DNA of 64,000 nucleotides, taken from positions 12,077,001 to 12,141,000 of the forward strand of contig CM057482.1 in the NCBI GenBank assembly GCA_030035585.1. Direction: 5' to 3'. Of this stretch, positions 41,501 through 51,621 are shown one piece after another. Both the position numbers and the translations under genes were made by a program. The first letter of the stretch is position 1, and the number at the start of each line of letters is the position of its first letter. This stretch comes from Dugong dugon. Taxonomy: Eukaryota; Chordata; Mammalia; Sirenia; Dugongidae. The notes below the pieces were generated by a model that was given only the letters and a program-made list of their open reading frames with translations, was not told the DNA's origin and made no database searches.

Positions 41501-41689
41501 AACCCACTGCCATCGAATCGATTCCAACTCATAGCGACCCTGTGGGACAGAGAGTTTCGAAGGCTGTAAATCTTTACAGGAGCAGAATGCCGCATCTTTC
41601 TCCTATGGAGTGGCTGGTGGGTTCGAACCGCTGATCTTTTTGTTAGCAGCTAAGCACTTTTAACCACTGCACCACCAGGGCTCCTACAG
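41501..41689 (-). mobile_element. AfroSINE inserted tail-first into an AfroSINE tail
   Basis: Reverse long-form copy, AACCCACTGCCATCGAATCG through CACCACCAGGGCTCC. Exact 10-base duplication CAACTGGGTA at 41491-41500 and 41690-41699. Confidence 0.97.
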
Positions 41690-41734
41690 CAACTGGGTAC
41701 TGGTGCTCAATTAATGCTTGTTCTGGAAGGACCA

Positions 41735-41850
41735 TAGAAGCACAACTTTCACCCTCTTGTTGTACAGAAGAGGAAACTGAGGTCCAGAGAGGAGGACAAG
41801 CTGCCCTGGGTCACACCGTGAGCCAGGACAGGTGGGACCAGATTCTAGGG
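41735..41850 (-). mobile_element. MIR
   Basis: GAAGAGGAAACTGAGGTCCAG and GGGTCACACCGTGAGCCAGG. Confidence 0.8.
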
Positions 41851-41939
41851 CTGCTGGTGCCTGGGCCCGCGTGGTACCCACTGTGGAGCCTGGGGTCTCT
41901 GGGATGATAAAAACCAGGGCTGAGCACATGGTGGGTGGT

Positions 41940-42110
41940 TGGTCATAACAGCCCTACTGTGTGCCCAGCCCTGGACATTCCTGCTCTCCCTCAGTCCTTT
42001 CTACACCTTCAAGGTAGGTATTCCAGAGGGGAAATGGGGGCTCAGAAAGTCACCTGTCCTGGGATTCTACCCCCGGTCTGCCTGACCCCAAACCCACGCT
42101 CTTTCCCGAA
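41940..42110 (-). mobile_element. MIR
   Basis: CTACTGTGTGCCCAGCCCTG, AGGTAGGTATTCCAGAGGGG and CTGGGATTCTACCCCC. Confidence 0.75.
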
Positions 42111-42719
42111 CACCCTGGTCCACTCCAAGAAGGCCTCCCACAGTGCCCTGGGTGGGCCTGCCCCTCCACTGTGCGGAAGCCGGACCCCAGCACCCCCAGG
42201 CCAGGGAGAGCCGGGAAGGGCCCAGGCCTGGGGGCAGGAACGCCCTCCCCCCAGCTTTCCTCAGCTCTTTTCTGTTGTTTCTTTGCTGAGCCGGGCCCTG
42301 TTATCTTCCTCTGAGCCTGACGCCTAGTTCTTCCTGTTTAAAATTCAGACTCTGGACTTTTCCTCTGGGGGCAGTTGGTTATGTATTTGTTTTGTGTTTT
42401 GGATTCCCCTCAGCTCCCACCTCTGGCACTTTAGGTCATCCAGGCTCCACACCAACCCCGTTTTCAGAGACTCACCAGCTGAGTGAGTTGAGGGGGCTTC
42501 TCTGCCCAGGGCCCTTGGGGCCTTTGGGTGGTCAGGGTGGAGGGAGGATTCTATCGCTTTCACCCTGACTGTGATATCTAGTCCACTAGTCCTGCCCTGC
42601 CCTGCTTTTTTTATACCGTGGCTCCTTCTCCCAGCCCCAGCCCAAGCTCAGGGCCCCTGGTTCCCTGCAGCTGCTGCTTTAGCCCAGCCCACCCTGGAAG
42701 GAGATTCAGCCATAAATGA
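42111..42719. other. Single-copy sequence; possible regulatory block 42290-42480
   Basis: Repeat-free. CCTGTTATCTTCCTCTGAG (42298-42316) joins a GATA site and an ETS-type site, and TTCCTGTTTAAAATTCAG follows. No exon recognised. Confidence 0.38.
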
Positions 42720-42880
42720 AAAAACCAAACCAGTTGCTGTCAAGTTGATTCCAACTCAACAAACAGCGACGCTATAGGACAGAGTAGAACTGCCCCATAG
42801 GGTTTCCAAGGAGCACCCGATGGATTTGAACTGCCAACCTTTGGTTAGCAGCTGTAGCTCTTAACCACTACGCCATCAGA
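42720..42880 (-). mobile_element. AfroSINE, short form
   Basis: CAAACCAGTTGCTGTCAAG, CTGCCCCATAGGGTTTCC, GCTCTTAACCACTACGCCATC. The middle of the tail has a small ACAACAAACA insertion. Confidence 0.93.
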
Positions 42881-42894
42881 ATAAGAAAAAAGGC

Positions 42895-43610
42895 ATTGTT
42901 TTTAAAATTAATTTTATTTTTGGTAAAGATATATGTAACAAAACATTCACCCGTTCAACATTTTCTACACGTAGAGTTCAATGACATCGGTTACGTTCTT
43001 TGCATTGAGTTGCCATTCTTGTTGTCTCCGCTCACATTGTTTCCCCCGCCCTTAACTTAGACTCTCTGGCCCCTAAACTTCTCCCCTGTGTTTTGGAATT
43101 ACTGTTGTCAATTTGATCTTGTATAGATAATTCTTTGAAAGATCGTGTTGCTCAAGGCGAACATTCTTTACTAGTTGAGCTAAACTATCGTTTAAAGATG
43201 ACTTCATGGGATAGTTTCGGTTCAAGGCTTAAGGATTATCTCAGGGCAATTGATTCAGTGCTTCCCCCAATCTCAATGGGTCCAGTAAGTCTGGTTTCTA
43301 TAAGAATTTGAAATTCTGTTCCACATTTTTTCCTCTTTTTAATCAGGACCCATCTATTGGGTCCTTGATCAAATTGTTAAGTAATGGTAGCCGGGCACCA
43401 TTCTGTTCTGGTCTCATGGCAATAGCGGTGGTATTTCATGGAGATAATTAGACCTGCAGTCAATTTCCTTCTCCGGTTCCTTGGTCTGCTTCTTCCTCTG
43501 CTGTTCCAGGCGAAGACAGACCAATTGTATCTTGGATGGCTGTACACAAGTTAAGAAAAGGTTTTTGGCGTGAGTCATCCTGGTGGGCCCTACTCCTGGA
43601 AGTAGGGGCA
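42895..43610 (-). mobile_element. L1 3' UTR, reverse
   Basis: CGTTCAACATTTTCTACACG, GAGCTAAACTATCGTTTAAAG, GGTAGCCGGGCACCATTCTG. Long copy of the family also at 4.9, 13.2, 48.8, 58.8 and 62.9 kb. Confidence 0.78.
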
Positions 43611-43639
43611 GGGCCCTAAAGACCCTAGCACATGCTCCC

Positions 43640-43750
43640 GGAGGAGAAAGAGCACTGAATTGGGAGTCAGGAGACCTTGGCTCCCATCTTGGCTCTTGAC
43701 CCCATGCAGTGTGGGCTTGGGCAGTTCACGCCCTTCTCTGGGAGAGGGTG
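43640..43750 (+). mobile_element. MIR
   Basis: GAGCACTGAATTGGGAGTCAG, GTGGGCTTGGGCAGTTCACG. Confidence 0.75.
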
Positions 43751-43999
43751 GCTAAGGCATTGGGCCAGCAAGTCTGCGAGAGGCTTCCAGCCCAATGAGC
43801 AGTGATTTTTAGGTCTTCATGAGGTGGGATGATTGTGGGGAGGTACAGGGGACAGAGGAGAGGCAGGGGGGTGAGGTGTGCTTGGCTCCCACGGTTCAGC
43901 CTGGCCCCACCTCCTCCAGGCAGTCTCCCAGGTCCCTTCTCTAAGGACCTCCAGTACTTCCTACCCCAACTTGGAACACTGGGGAGGTCTCAGGCTTGT
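43751..43999. other. Single-copy sequence
   Basis: No repeat or gene recognised. Confidence 0.4.
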
Positions 44000-44185
44000 A
44001 ATGAGTGATGCTTTGGGAAAAGTCTTAGCCTCTCTGAGCCTCAGTGTGTGCCTCCATCCAATGGAGATCCTAGTATCTGTCTTGTAGGGCTGCTGGGAAG
44101 ATGAGAGATAACATCGTGCTCCATGAATGGTGGGTCTGGGAATCATTATGTCCTGGTGGGAATATGTATGTGAGGGCTCCATGCC
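44000..44185 (+). mobile_element. MIR
   Basis: CTTAGCCTCTCTGAGCCTCAG, GGGCTGCTGGGAAGATGAG. Confidence 0.7.
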
Positions 44186-45119
44186 TGGCTGTGAGCTCCT
44201 ACAGATGGCAGGTGTTGGGCCTGACCCATCCTTGGGTACCCCTGGCCCAGGGACTGTTGATTGAGAAGGGGGGTGCATCGGTAGTACCTTGTGGCAGGCA
44301 CCTCTTGAGCCCCAGCTAACACCGTCTCGGCTCACCTTTTCACTCCAGCTCTTGCTAAGGCAGCTAGCTGTGCGCAGGCATAGCGCTTGCCTTCTGCCCC
44401 CGGTGATGACAGCCAGGGGGAAATGTTCTCCCCTCAGCCCTCAGGGGACCAGCTCTGAGTGGTATCTCACACAGCTCCCCGCAGGGGCCCCAGCAGGGAG
44501 GAGCCCCAGTTGCGCACAGAAATGACTAGCTCATTAATACCTCCTAGCTGGCTTTCCTCCCTCCCGGTTTCACCCATCCCAGTCACCTCCTTCTGTTTTT
44601 AGGGAGCATCTAGGAAAGACCAGTGTCTTCGAGGACGGTCTCCTGAGATCAGGGGTGAGCATGCAAGCTGCAGCTGGCAGGCTCCCAAAGCTCAGCTAGA
44701 GCCAGCAGGGCAGGGTTGGCACCTCACTGGTGGAAACCAGCCCATGGAGAGCCCGTGCCCAGGTTACCGCCGCCCCTCGCAGCAGCCCAGGGAGGTGGGG
44801 GTTAATTGCCTCATCTCGTAGAGCCAGGTGCTGAACCCCGCCTGTGGATTCCCAATCCACCCAGGCTTCATTAATTCCACCGGGACCCCCAAGGAAGGCC
44901 CAGACCCTACACCACTCCTTTTCTCTTTCAGTTCGCAGGTCTTGTAACATCTCCCCCACTACGAATTTAGAAAGAAAGTCTAGCTGTTCTTCCCTGCCCC
45001 TCAGCCCTTCCTCTGCACGCCCTGGGGGCAGATCCTTATCACCCAGGGGCAGGGACTTTTTGCACCTGCTCCACTGTCCCCCGGGGCGTCTAGGGGAAAG
45101 CTGCATAGAGGGCCTTGCA
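44186..45119. other. Single-copy sequence
   Basis: About 930 bases with no clear dispersed repeat. Frames at 44696-45106 (minus) and 44844-45260 (plus) overlap and have no known domain. Nothing else is supported. Confidence 0.45.
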
Positions 45120-45300
45120 GGAGCCCAGCCGATAGGAGCATGGGCTCTGATTCCAATCCCAATACCTTGGGCAAATTACTTAACCTCTCTTTCTCTGCCT
45201 CAGTTTCCTCATGTGGGAAGTGGGAACAATAACAGCCAATCTGATATAGGGCCTTTGTGAAGACTAAGTCAGGTGACTTATAGGGAATGCCTGGTACCTG
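45120..45300 (+). mobile_element. MIR
   Basis: ACCTTGGGCAAATTACTTAACC, CTGCCTCAGTTTCCTCATG and GAATGCCTGGTACCTG. Confidence 0.9.
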
Positions 45301-45374
45301 TGAGCCGGATCTATTTTATTACTTTGTTCCAGTTTTGGCAGACTTGGGTGAGTACAGGGTAGGAGAGGGCCTAG

Positions 45375-45500
45375 GCTTTGGGGCCAGAGAACCAGGTCCT
45401 GGCCTGGCTTTGGCGTTGACTGGCTATGGGACTGTGGCCCCCTCAGAGCCTCCAAGATGCCACCCGTACATAGGGATAATTGTGGGGAGGCTCCATGAGA
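45375..45500 (+). mobile_element. MIR (divergent)
   Basis: GGCTTTGGCGTTGACTGGC, GGACTGTGGCCCCCTCAGAGCC. Confidence 0.6.
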
Positions 45501-46099
45501 TGGTGGGGCTGTTGTGTAGGCCTAGCTCCAGGCAGGGGTGTGTGAGAAGTGCTCACACTCACCAGTTGGCCTGCCACTGAGGCCTAGGTGTCCCCAGCCT
45601 GTCCCCACTGGCCCGGTGCCAGTCCCCACCCTGGCCAGGCTGGGCACTGGGCGGGTGGCACAGAGATCTCCAGGCAGCAGGGCTCCCAGCATCCTGCCGC
45701 CAGCTCCCCAGGCCACCGTCTGCACGGCCTGCCCTGCCCAGCCCCGCCTGGGTGGCTGAGGGCCTGGAGCCGATGGAATCAGCGTGCCCTTCCCTCCTTT
45801 GTCTGCTGGTGCTTCCTTCCCTTCCCAGCGCGCTTTCTTTTTTCTGGTTTATCAGGTCCTGGGGAAGGCTGGGGCCAGCCAGACTCCCAGACAAGCACCC
45901 CTGGGAGGCCGCCAGCAAAGAGCAGAAGTCTCTGGGGCCGGCCCAGCACCCCACCCTGCCACCTGACCCTAGCAGCTCCAGCCTGGCAGCCAAGCGTTAG
46001 GAACTCAGGTCCACTCCCAGCATGGGGAGGGGTGCTCAGGCACCCGGTGTTCTGGCACCCCAAAGCCTTCCTTTCAAGGCCTGAAGCCTGTTGGATCCT
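45501..46099. other. Single-copy GC-rich sequence
   Basis: Five frames on both strands overlap between 45522 and 46157 with no recognisable domain. GC content explains them. Confidence 0.45.
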
Positions 46100-46395
46100 T
46101 GAGGCAGCCAGAAGTTCTTCTCCTCATTTTACTCCATTGCTGTCAAGTCGATTCTGACACATAGCTACCCTACAGGACAGAGAAGAACTTCCCGGAACGG
46201 TTTCCAAGGCCGTCATCTTTACGGAAGCCGATTGCCACATCTTTCTCCCACAGAGCAACTGGTGGGTTCCAGCTGCTGACCTCTCAGTTAGCAGCGAGTG
46301 CTCAACCACTGTGCCATCAGGGCTCCTTATCTTCTCATTTTAGGAGGGAAGAAACTGAAACCCAGAGACAGGAAGTGGCTGACTCTCAGCTCGGT
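46100..46395 (-). mobile_element. MIR interrupted by an AfroSINE
   Basis: CTTCTCCTCATTTTA on the left and ATCTTCTCATTTTAGGAGGG plus GAAACTGAAACCCAGAG on the right. The repeated CTCATTTTA is the likely target duplication. Confidence 0.7.
46134..46327 (-). mobile_element. AfroSINE, long form
   Basis: TTGCTGTCAAGTCGATTCTG, GATTGCCACATCTTTCTCCC, head complement GTGCCATCAGGGCTCC. Confidence 0.95.
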
Positions 46396-46432
46396 GCTCC
46401 TTCCCCATCAGTGGTGCTCCTTCCCCATCAGT
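46393..46432. repeat. Perfect 20-base tandem duplication
   Basis: GGTGCTCCTTCCCCATCAGT occurs twice back to back without a mismatch. This looks like a recent local slippage or duplication, or an assembly artefact. Confidence 0.98.
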
Positions 46433-46489
46433 AGGCAGCTTTCCCTCATCTCCCTAGTCAACAGGCCAAGTCAAGCGATGTAGGGTCTC

Positions 46490-46625
46490 AAAGTCCAGCC
46501 TGTCACTCACTAGCTGGACAAGCTCATTAACACCTGTTCCTCACTTTTCACATCTGTACAATGGGGGTAATGGTGCCTGTCTCACAGGCTGTTTTGAAGG
46601 ATGAGTGGAGAATATAGAGGACTTC
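46490..46625 (+). mobile_element. MIR
   Basis: CACTCACTAGCTGGACAAGC, CTCACTTTTCACATCTGTAC and AATGGGGGTAATGGTGCC. Confidence 0.88.
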
Positions 46626-46636
46626 CCATCCTAGAG

Positions 46637-46847
46637 CAGGCATTCTTAATGGGGGTGATATTGCCCCCAAGGGGGCAAAAATTTGTTGTGGGGGAGCAAA
46701 AAACTCTTTAAGCACAGATATACATCTGGAACGTAAACGGATTGCAGTGTATCTGTGGCATCAGACTGTCCCAGGAGCAAGCGATTAGGAAAAACCATCT
46801 CTTCAGGCTCCTTGGGTGGCATCATGAAAAAGGGTTGAGAAGCATTG
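46637..46847. mobile_element. hAT-Charlie-type MITE
   Basis: Inverted ends CAGGCATTCTTAA and TTGAGAAGCATTG (complement CAATGCTTCTCAA), internal GATATTGCCCCCAAGGGGGC, and imperfect 8-base flanks TCCTAGAG and CTCTAGAC. Confidence 0.8.
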
Positions 46848-46984
46848 CTCTAGACTTAGAGCGGTGAGCTTATCCCTTTGGCTGGTCCCGCCAGCACAGG
46901 CTGCACAGTAAGATCAGAACTCGGCTCATGTCCATCTTCTCAAAACTCCTAAGGAAGGGTAGTGGGATTACCCAAGTTTTGACA

Positions 46985-47370
46985 TTAAAAAACTCAATCA
47001 TTTGTTCATTCATTCATTTGATATTTGACAAAAGTCACAAAGCAGGACAGGGTACAGGCTGGGTAATGATGACCCTGGTTCCAGGTCTCAACAGATAGCC
47101 AGGCTCAATGGCCAGGAAACGGGGTAAGCCTGTCCTGGAGGTGGGACCAAAACCCTGTGGACAGGCTACTGTGGCAGCGAAGTTCATCTAACTCAGAGAA
47201 GAGGGACATTTGAGGTGGGTTTTGATGGCTGGATAGGAGTTTCTCAGTGGACAGGGGCAGAGGGGAAATGCCAGGTAGAGGAAACAGCAAGAGCAATGAT
47301 AGAGAAGTGTGTCTGAGGCAATGTGAGTGGGAGTGGAGCCATGATGGGGAGTGGGGGAGGGGACGCCACA
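46985..47370 (-). mobile_element. L2 fragment
   Basis: TTGTTCATTCATTCATTTG, AGGACAGGGTACAGGCTGGG, GGTAGAGGAAACAGCAAGAGC match reverse L2 in order. Confidence 0.75.
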
Positions 47371-47374
47371 TCTA

Positions 47375-47519
47375 GTGTGGCTTCACAGGGCAGCCTTGTC
47401 CATAGTTACTATTGGTTCTATTTCTCCCTTTATTGTCCTTTTTATACACAAGTAATGTGTGTTCTTTGTAGAAAGGTTTGAAAGCTTTCGAAAGCAAACA
47501 GAAGTCTCAGTCCTCCACT
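47375..47519. other. Unclassified AT-rich sequence
   Basis: Probably part of the following old L1, but no firm match. Confidence 0.35.
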
Positions 47520-47735
47520 TCAGAGGGAATTTTTTTTATTACAGTAAACACATATATAACAAAAAATTTGCCATTTTAACCATTTCCAAGTGTACAATTC
47601 AGTGACGTTAATTACATTCACCATGTTGTGCTGCCATCTCCACTATACATTTCTAAACGTTTTATATCACCTCAGACAGAAACTTAGTACCCCTTCGGCA
47701 ATAGCTCACCGTGTTCCCCTCCTCCCAGCCCCTGT

Positions 47736-47936
47736 TATTGTTATGTGCCTCGAGTTGATTCTGACTCAAAGCCAGCCTGTAGAACAGAGTAGAATGCCCC
47801 ATAGGGTTTCCTAGGTTGTAATCTACAGGAGCAGGTCGCCGCCAGGTTTTTTCTCCCACAGAGCAGCTGGTGGGTTTGAACCGCTGACCTTTCGGTTTGC
47901 AGCCAAGTGCTCAACCATTGCGCCACGAGGTCTCCT
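47736..47936 (-). mobile_element. AfroSINE, long form
   Basis: TGTGCCTCGAGTTGATTCTG, CTGGTGGGTTTGAACCGCTG, CATTGCGCCACGAGGTCTCC. CCAGCCCCT occurs on both sides. Confidence 0.94.
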
Positions 47937-48515
47937 TTCCCCCCAGCCCCTAGTAACTGCTAATACACTTTTGTCTTTATGACTTTACCTATTCTAGACA
48001 TTTCATATAAGTGGGATCCTATCATATTTGTCCTTTTGTGTCTGACTTATTTCACTTAGCATAATGTTTTCAAGGTTCATCCACGCTGTAGCATTTATCA
48101 GAACTTCATTTCTGTTTATGGTTGAGTAATTCTCCATTGTATGGATATACCACATTTGTTTATCCATTCATTTGTTGATGAACACTTGAGGGTTTCCACC
48201 TTCTGACTATTGTGAATAAATAATGCTGTAACGAACATGGGTGTACCATATCTGGTTGAGTCCCTGCTTTCAAGACTCTTGGTTACCTACCTAGGAGTGG
48301 AATTGCTATCATATGGTAATTATATGCTTAACTTTTTGAGGAACTGCCAATTGTTTTCCAAAGTGGCTGCACCATTTCACAATTCCACCAGCAATGAAAG
48401 AGAGTTCAAGCTTCTCCATATCCTCGCAAACATTTATGAGTTTTCCTTTTTTTCTGATAATAGTCATCATAGTGGGGGTGAGGTGGTATCTAACTGTGGT
48501 TTGGATTTGCATTTC

Positions 48516-48654
48516 CTCTGGTGGCACAGTAGTTAAGCGCTTGCCTGTTAACCAAAAAGTCAGCAGTTTGAATCCACCAGCTTCTCCTTAGAAACCCTAT
48601 AGGGCAGTTCTACTGAGTTGGAGCTGACCCGCTGGCACCTAACAACGACTAACA
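48516..48654 (+). mobile_element. AfroSINE with an internal deletion
   Basis: CCTCTGGTGGCACAGTAGTT, AGTCAGCAGTTTGAATCCACC. TCTACT runs directly into GAGTTGGAGCTGACC, so about 25 bases of the usual body are missing. The tail has AAC-rich text. Confidence 0.93.
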
Positions 48655-48760
48655 ATCTTGAGTGTCTTTTCATATGCTTATTATCATTTGCTTATCTTTG
48701 AAGAAGTGTCTATCCAAGACCTTTGTCCATTTTTTAATTGGGTTGTCATTTATTTTTTTC

Positions 48761-49245
48761 TTTTTCTAAATTTTATTTATTTTGTTGAGAATGTATACAG
48801 CAAAACATACACCAATTCAACAGTTTCTACACGTACAGTTCACATGTACATTCTTCCAGTTGTGTAACCGCTCTTTCCCTCCTTTTCTGAGCTGTTCCTC
48901 CCTCATTAACATCAACTCACTGCCCCCTGAGGTTCCTATCTAATCTTTTGAGTTGCTGTTGTTGGTTTGATCCCACATAGTTCTTAAAAGAGCATAGTGC
49001 TTAATGCAGAGCTTTTTTACTGGATAAGCTAAACTATTGTTGTGTTTTAAGATGACTTCAGGGGATATTTTTGGTTTAAAGTTTAAAGATTATCTCAGGG
49101 CAATAGTCTCAGGGGTTCCTCCACCCTCCATGGCTCCAGAAAGTCTACAGTCCCTGAGAATTTGAAATTCTGCACTTTCCCTCTTTTGACCAGGATTCTT
49201 CTATGGAATCTTTGATCAAAATGTTCAGTAATGGTAGCCTGTGAT
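48761..49245 (-). mobile_element. L1 3' UTR, reverse
   Basis: GCAAAACATACACCAATTC, CACTGCCCCCTGAGGTTCC, GATTATCTCAGGGCAATAG, GTAATGGTAGCC. Close relative of 4876-5245. Confidence 0.78.
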
Positions 49246-49249
49246 TTTC

Positions 49250-49400
49250 TTTTCTTGTGGTGTCTTCGTCTGGTTTAGGTATCAGGTTATGTTGGCTTCA
49301 TGGAATAAATTAGGGAATATTCCTTACTTCTCTATCTTTTGAAAGCATTTAAACGGTATTGGTGTTAGTCTTCTTTAAATGTGGGTTGTCACTGAAGGAG
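49250..49400 (-). mobile_element. Old L1 ORF2 fragment, reverse
   Basis: GTCTGGTTTAGGTATCAGG, GGCTTCATGGAATAAATTAGG and TAGTCTTCTTTAAATGTG match reverse L1 ORF2. Confidence 0.75.
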
Positions 49401-49489
49401 TTTCTTCCTTGTTTTCTTTGTTCTGGTGGACCTGCTCTCCAGGAGGGAGGGAAGGGCGCCCACATGTATCCACTGCCTGTCTGTGCCCA

Positions 49490-49665
49490 CCACAGTATTC
49501 AGTGCTTTACATGCATTACTTACTTTGCTTCCATATCCTATGGGGGAGGTGCTCTTTCCCTCTGTTCACAGTGGGGAAACTGAGGCCCAGAGTGGTCAAG
49601 TGGCTGAAAATCACACAGCCAGTGAGTGGTGGGGTCAGCATTGGAACACAGACCTGCCAGGATTC
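49490..49665 (-). mobile_element. MIR
   Basis: GTGCTTTACATGCATTACTTAC, GGGGAAACTGAGGCCCAGAG and ATCACACAGCCAGTGAGTGG. Confidence 0.9.
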
Positions 49666-49831
49666 TGAGCCTCCTCCCACCACACTGGGGTCCATAGACA
49701 GGCCTCAGGAACCTGCCAAAATTGCAGGTGAAATCTGGAAAGGTGGGACTTTTTCTGGGACAGGGTTGACACTCTTCCTCTGACTCTCAAACAGGTCTGC
49801 GCTCCAGATTGGAGCCACTATGGGCCTCAGA

Positions 49832-49885
49832 GTCTACACTGTCCTGTAGAGTCACTATGAGTCCCTCCATGGCAATGGATTAGCT
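49832..49885 (+). mobile_element. 54-base AfroSINE 3' end with target duplication
   Basis: Only the tail is present: CACTGTCCTGTAGAGTCACT then CCATGGCAATGGATT. Exact 13-base duplication TATGGGCCTCAGA at 49819-49831 and 49886-49898 shows that it arrived as a complete but strongly 5'-truncated insertion. Confidence 0.9.
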
Positions 49886-49898
49886 TATGGGCCTCAGA

Positions 49899-50544
49899 AG
49901 AGTCCCCAGCACTCACAACTCATGGGAGACACAGGCACACAGATCACCCAGGGTTGTGGGACAGCTGAGAGAGCTCAGAGCAGGGAGAAAGCTGGGTCCT
50001 GTGGGGGCCTCTTCTTGGCCCTTAGTTGCTAGGCCTGACTTGGTCCACTCTCAGGAAGTCCTTCTTCCCATCTACCTTAGAGCCCCCTTGCTGAAGCTGA
50101 AGCATTTCTCCCTCTACCCTCTGTGCTACCTAAAAGTAGGAAGTAGAAAAGAGCTCCAGGTTCCTGGGTGCTTACTGCATTAGCAAAAATAACTAACTAA
50201 CCAAATAAAGGTGAATCACCAACTACAACACAAATGACCCCTTGCAGGCCCCTTGGGCAGAGACAAGCTTTGCCTAGGACACCTGTCTTTAGTTGCCCCT
50301 AAACCTTGGGCCTTTGGATAGAGTAATCCTGGTAATTTATGTCATCTGTAGCAAAGTTTTCAGGTACCTCTTTCTACAAGGGCAATGCCAACTCTGCTCA
50401 GAGGCCCTGCCCAGACCTCGGTCTCCCCATCTGTAACACAAGGGGATGGGTCAAGTTGATCTCTTTGGCTTTTCTCTGGGGCTCAATGATGGAGTCACTT
50501 TGATTCAATGATCAATTTACCAATCTTACCTCCTTTTAGAGGGT
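49899..50544. other. Single-copy sequence
   Basis: No gene or clear repeat. GTCTCCCCATCTGTAACACAAGG near 50422 is a MIR-like scrap. Confidence 0.4.
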
Positions 50545-50605
50545 CCTCTGTGAGTGTTGTCAAATGAATGAATGAATGAGTGAGTCAATGAGTGGATGAA
50601 TCTCT
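50545..50605 (+). repeat. L2 end and (TGAA)n run
   Basis: TGAATGAATGAATGAGTGAG is the kind of simple repeat that follows L2 3' ends. Confidence 0.65.
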
Positions 50606-51015
50606 AAGCACCTCCCTCTCCCAGCTCCTTCGTGTCTTTGTCACTTCCCCCGTGGCCCCTGTCTCAGCACTGTAGTCTAACTGGCCCCTAAGTTGGTATT
50701 TGACGGAGCTCAGCTGGGAGGCTGGGAGACATGCAGCATCTGTTTATCTGGCTTGACTGGCCTGCAGCCGTGCACAGTGCCGCCTCCATCTGGGGGCTGC
50801 TCACAGAGGGACTGTGGCGAGGTGGGTTGGGGAGGGCCCACGACAGTCTGGAGATGCTGGCTGCACCCAGCTGCCTGGATCCCCAGACACTTGGGCCAGC
50901 TTCCTGGCCATGCAGCACATCACCAGGTGCCAGAGCACAGAGATGGTCCAGCCGGTGCTGGAAGCCACCAGGCCTGGCCAGCAGGCTGAAAGGACTCCTG
51001 AGAATCACTGCTCCA
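50606..51015. promoter_or_regulatory. Single-copy block with a GATA/E-box pair
   Basis: CATCTGTTTATCTGG at 50737-50751 places an E-box (CATCTG) next to a GATA site (TTATCT), followed by a second E-box-type CAGCTG at 50868. The surrounding 300 bases lack repeats. The plus frames at 50693-51048 have no known domain. Confidence 0.28.
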
Positions 51016-51019
51016 GCCC

Positions 51020-51080
51020 TGGGATCAGAGTATAGACAGGGAAACTGAGGCCCAAAGAGAGGAAGGCACTTGTCCAAGCA
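51020..51080 (-). mobile_element. MIR fragment
   Basis: GACAGGGAAACTGAGGCCCAAAG. Confidence 0.7.
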
Positions 51081-51219
51081 ACTTACCATCAATGCGTCCG
51101 AATCATAAAAACCTGAGTGGGGCAGGAGCTCAAAGGTTACTCTGGTCCAATCCTATGAGTTATTTTTCTCTACGTTTGTCTTGGAAAATGGGGGGTGATG
51201 TCTGGGAGGCACAGTGAGT

Positions 51220-51420
51220 ACCACCATAACTGCCTTTTGTCTTGTGGTTGTTCCATGTCAGACATGATGCTAAGCGTTCCATTTCTATAAGAGTGTCCAT
51301 TGCATAAAGGAGGAAACTCTGGTTCAGAGAAGTTCAGTAACCTGTTGCAGGTCACACAGCTGCTAAGCAGTGGAACCAGGATTGAACTCAGGTCTTGCTG
51401 ATACTTGTGCTTGCTGTACT
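51220..51420 (-). mobile_element. MIR
   Basis: GAGGAAACTCTGGTTCAGAG, GCAGGTCACACAGCTGCTAAG and GGATTGAACTCAGGTCTTG. Confidence 0.9.
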
Positions 51421-51620
51421 CCTGACTACTTGGCGATACTGTCTCTGTGTCACAGGAGGTGTGCTTGTGGATGAATTTAATTGTTTGATTTTTGTTTATC
51501 TGGATTTTCTAATTTTTCTTCAATGTTTATGGAATATATGTATAATAAAATGGCCTAAATGAAAAAATCAGTCGCGTATATGAGTTCGTGTGTATAGTGC
51601 GTATCTAGAGATTTTAAACT
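51421..51620. other. AT-rich single-copy sequence
   Basis: No firm repeat match. Confidence 0.4.
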
Positions 51621-51621
51621 C

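Larger units (their letters stand above)
47520..48760 (-). mobile_element. Old L1 3' region with two AfroSINEs
   Basis: CATTTTAACCATTTCCAAGTG, TGTCTGACTTATTTCACTTAGC, GGTTCATCCACGCTGTAGC and AGTGTCTTTTCATATGC match the reverse of L1M 3' sequences. The AfroSINEs at 47736 and 48516 interrupt it. Confidence 0.9.
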
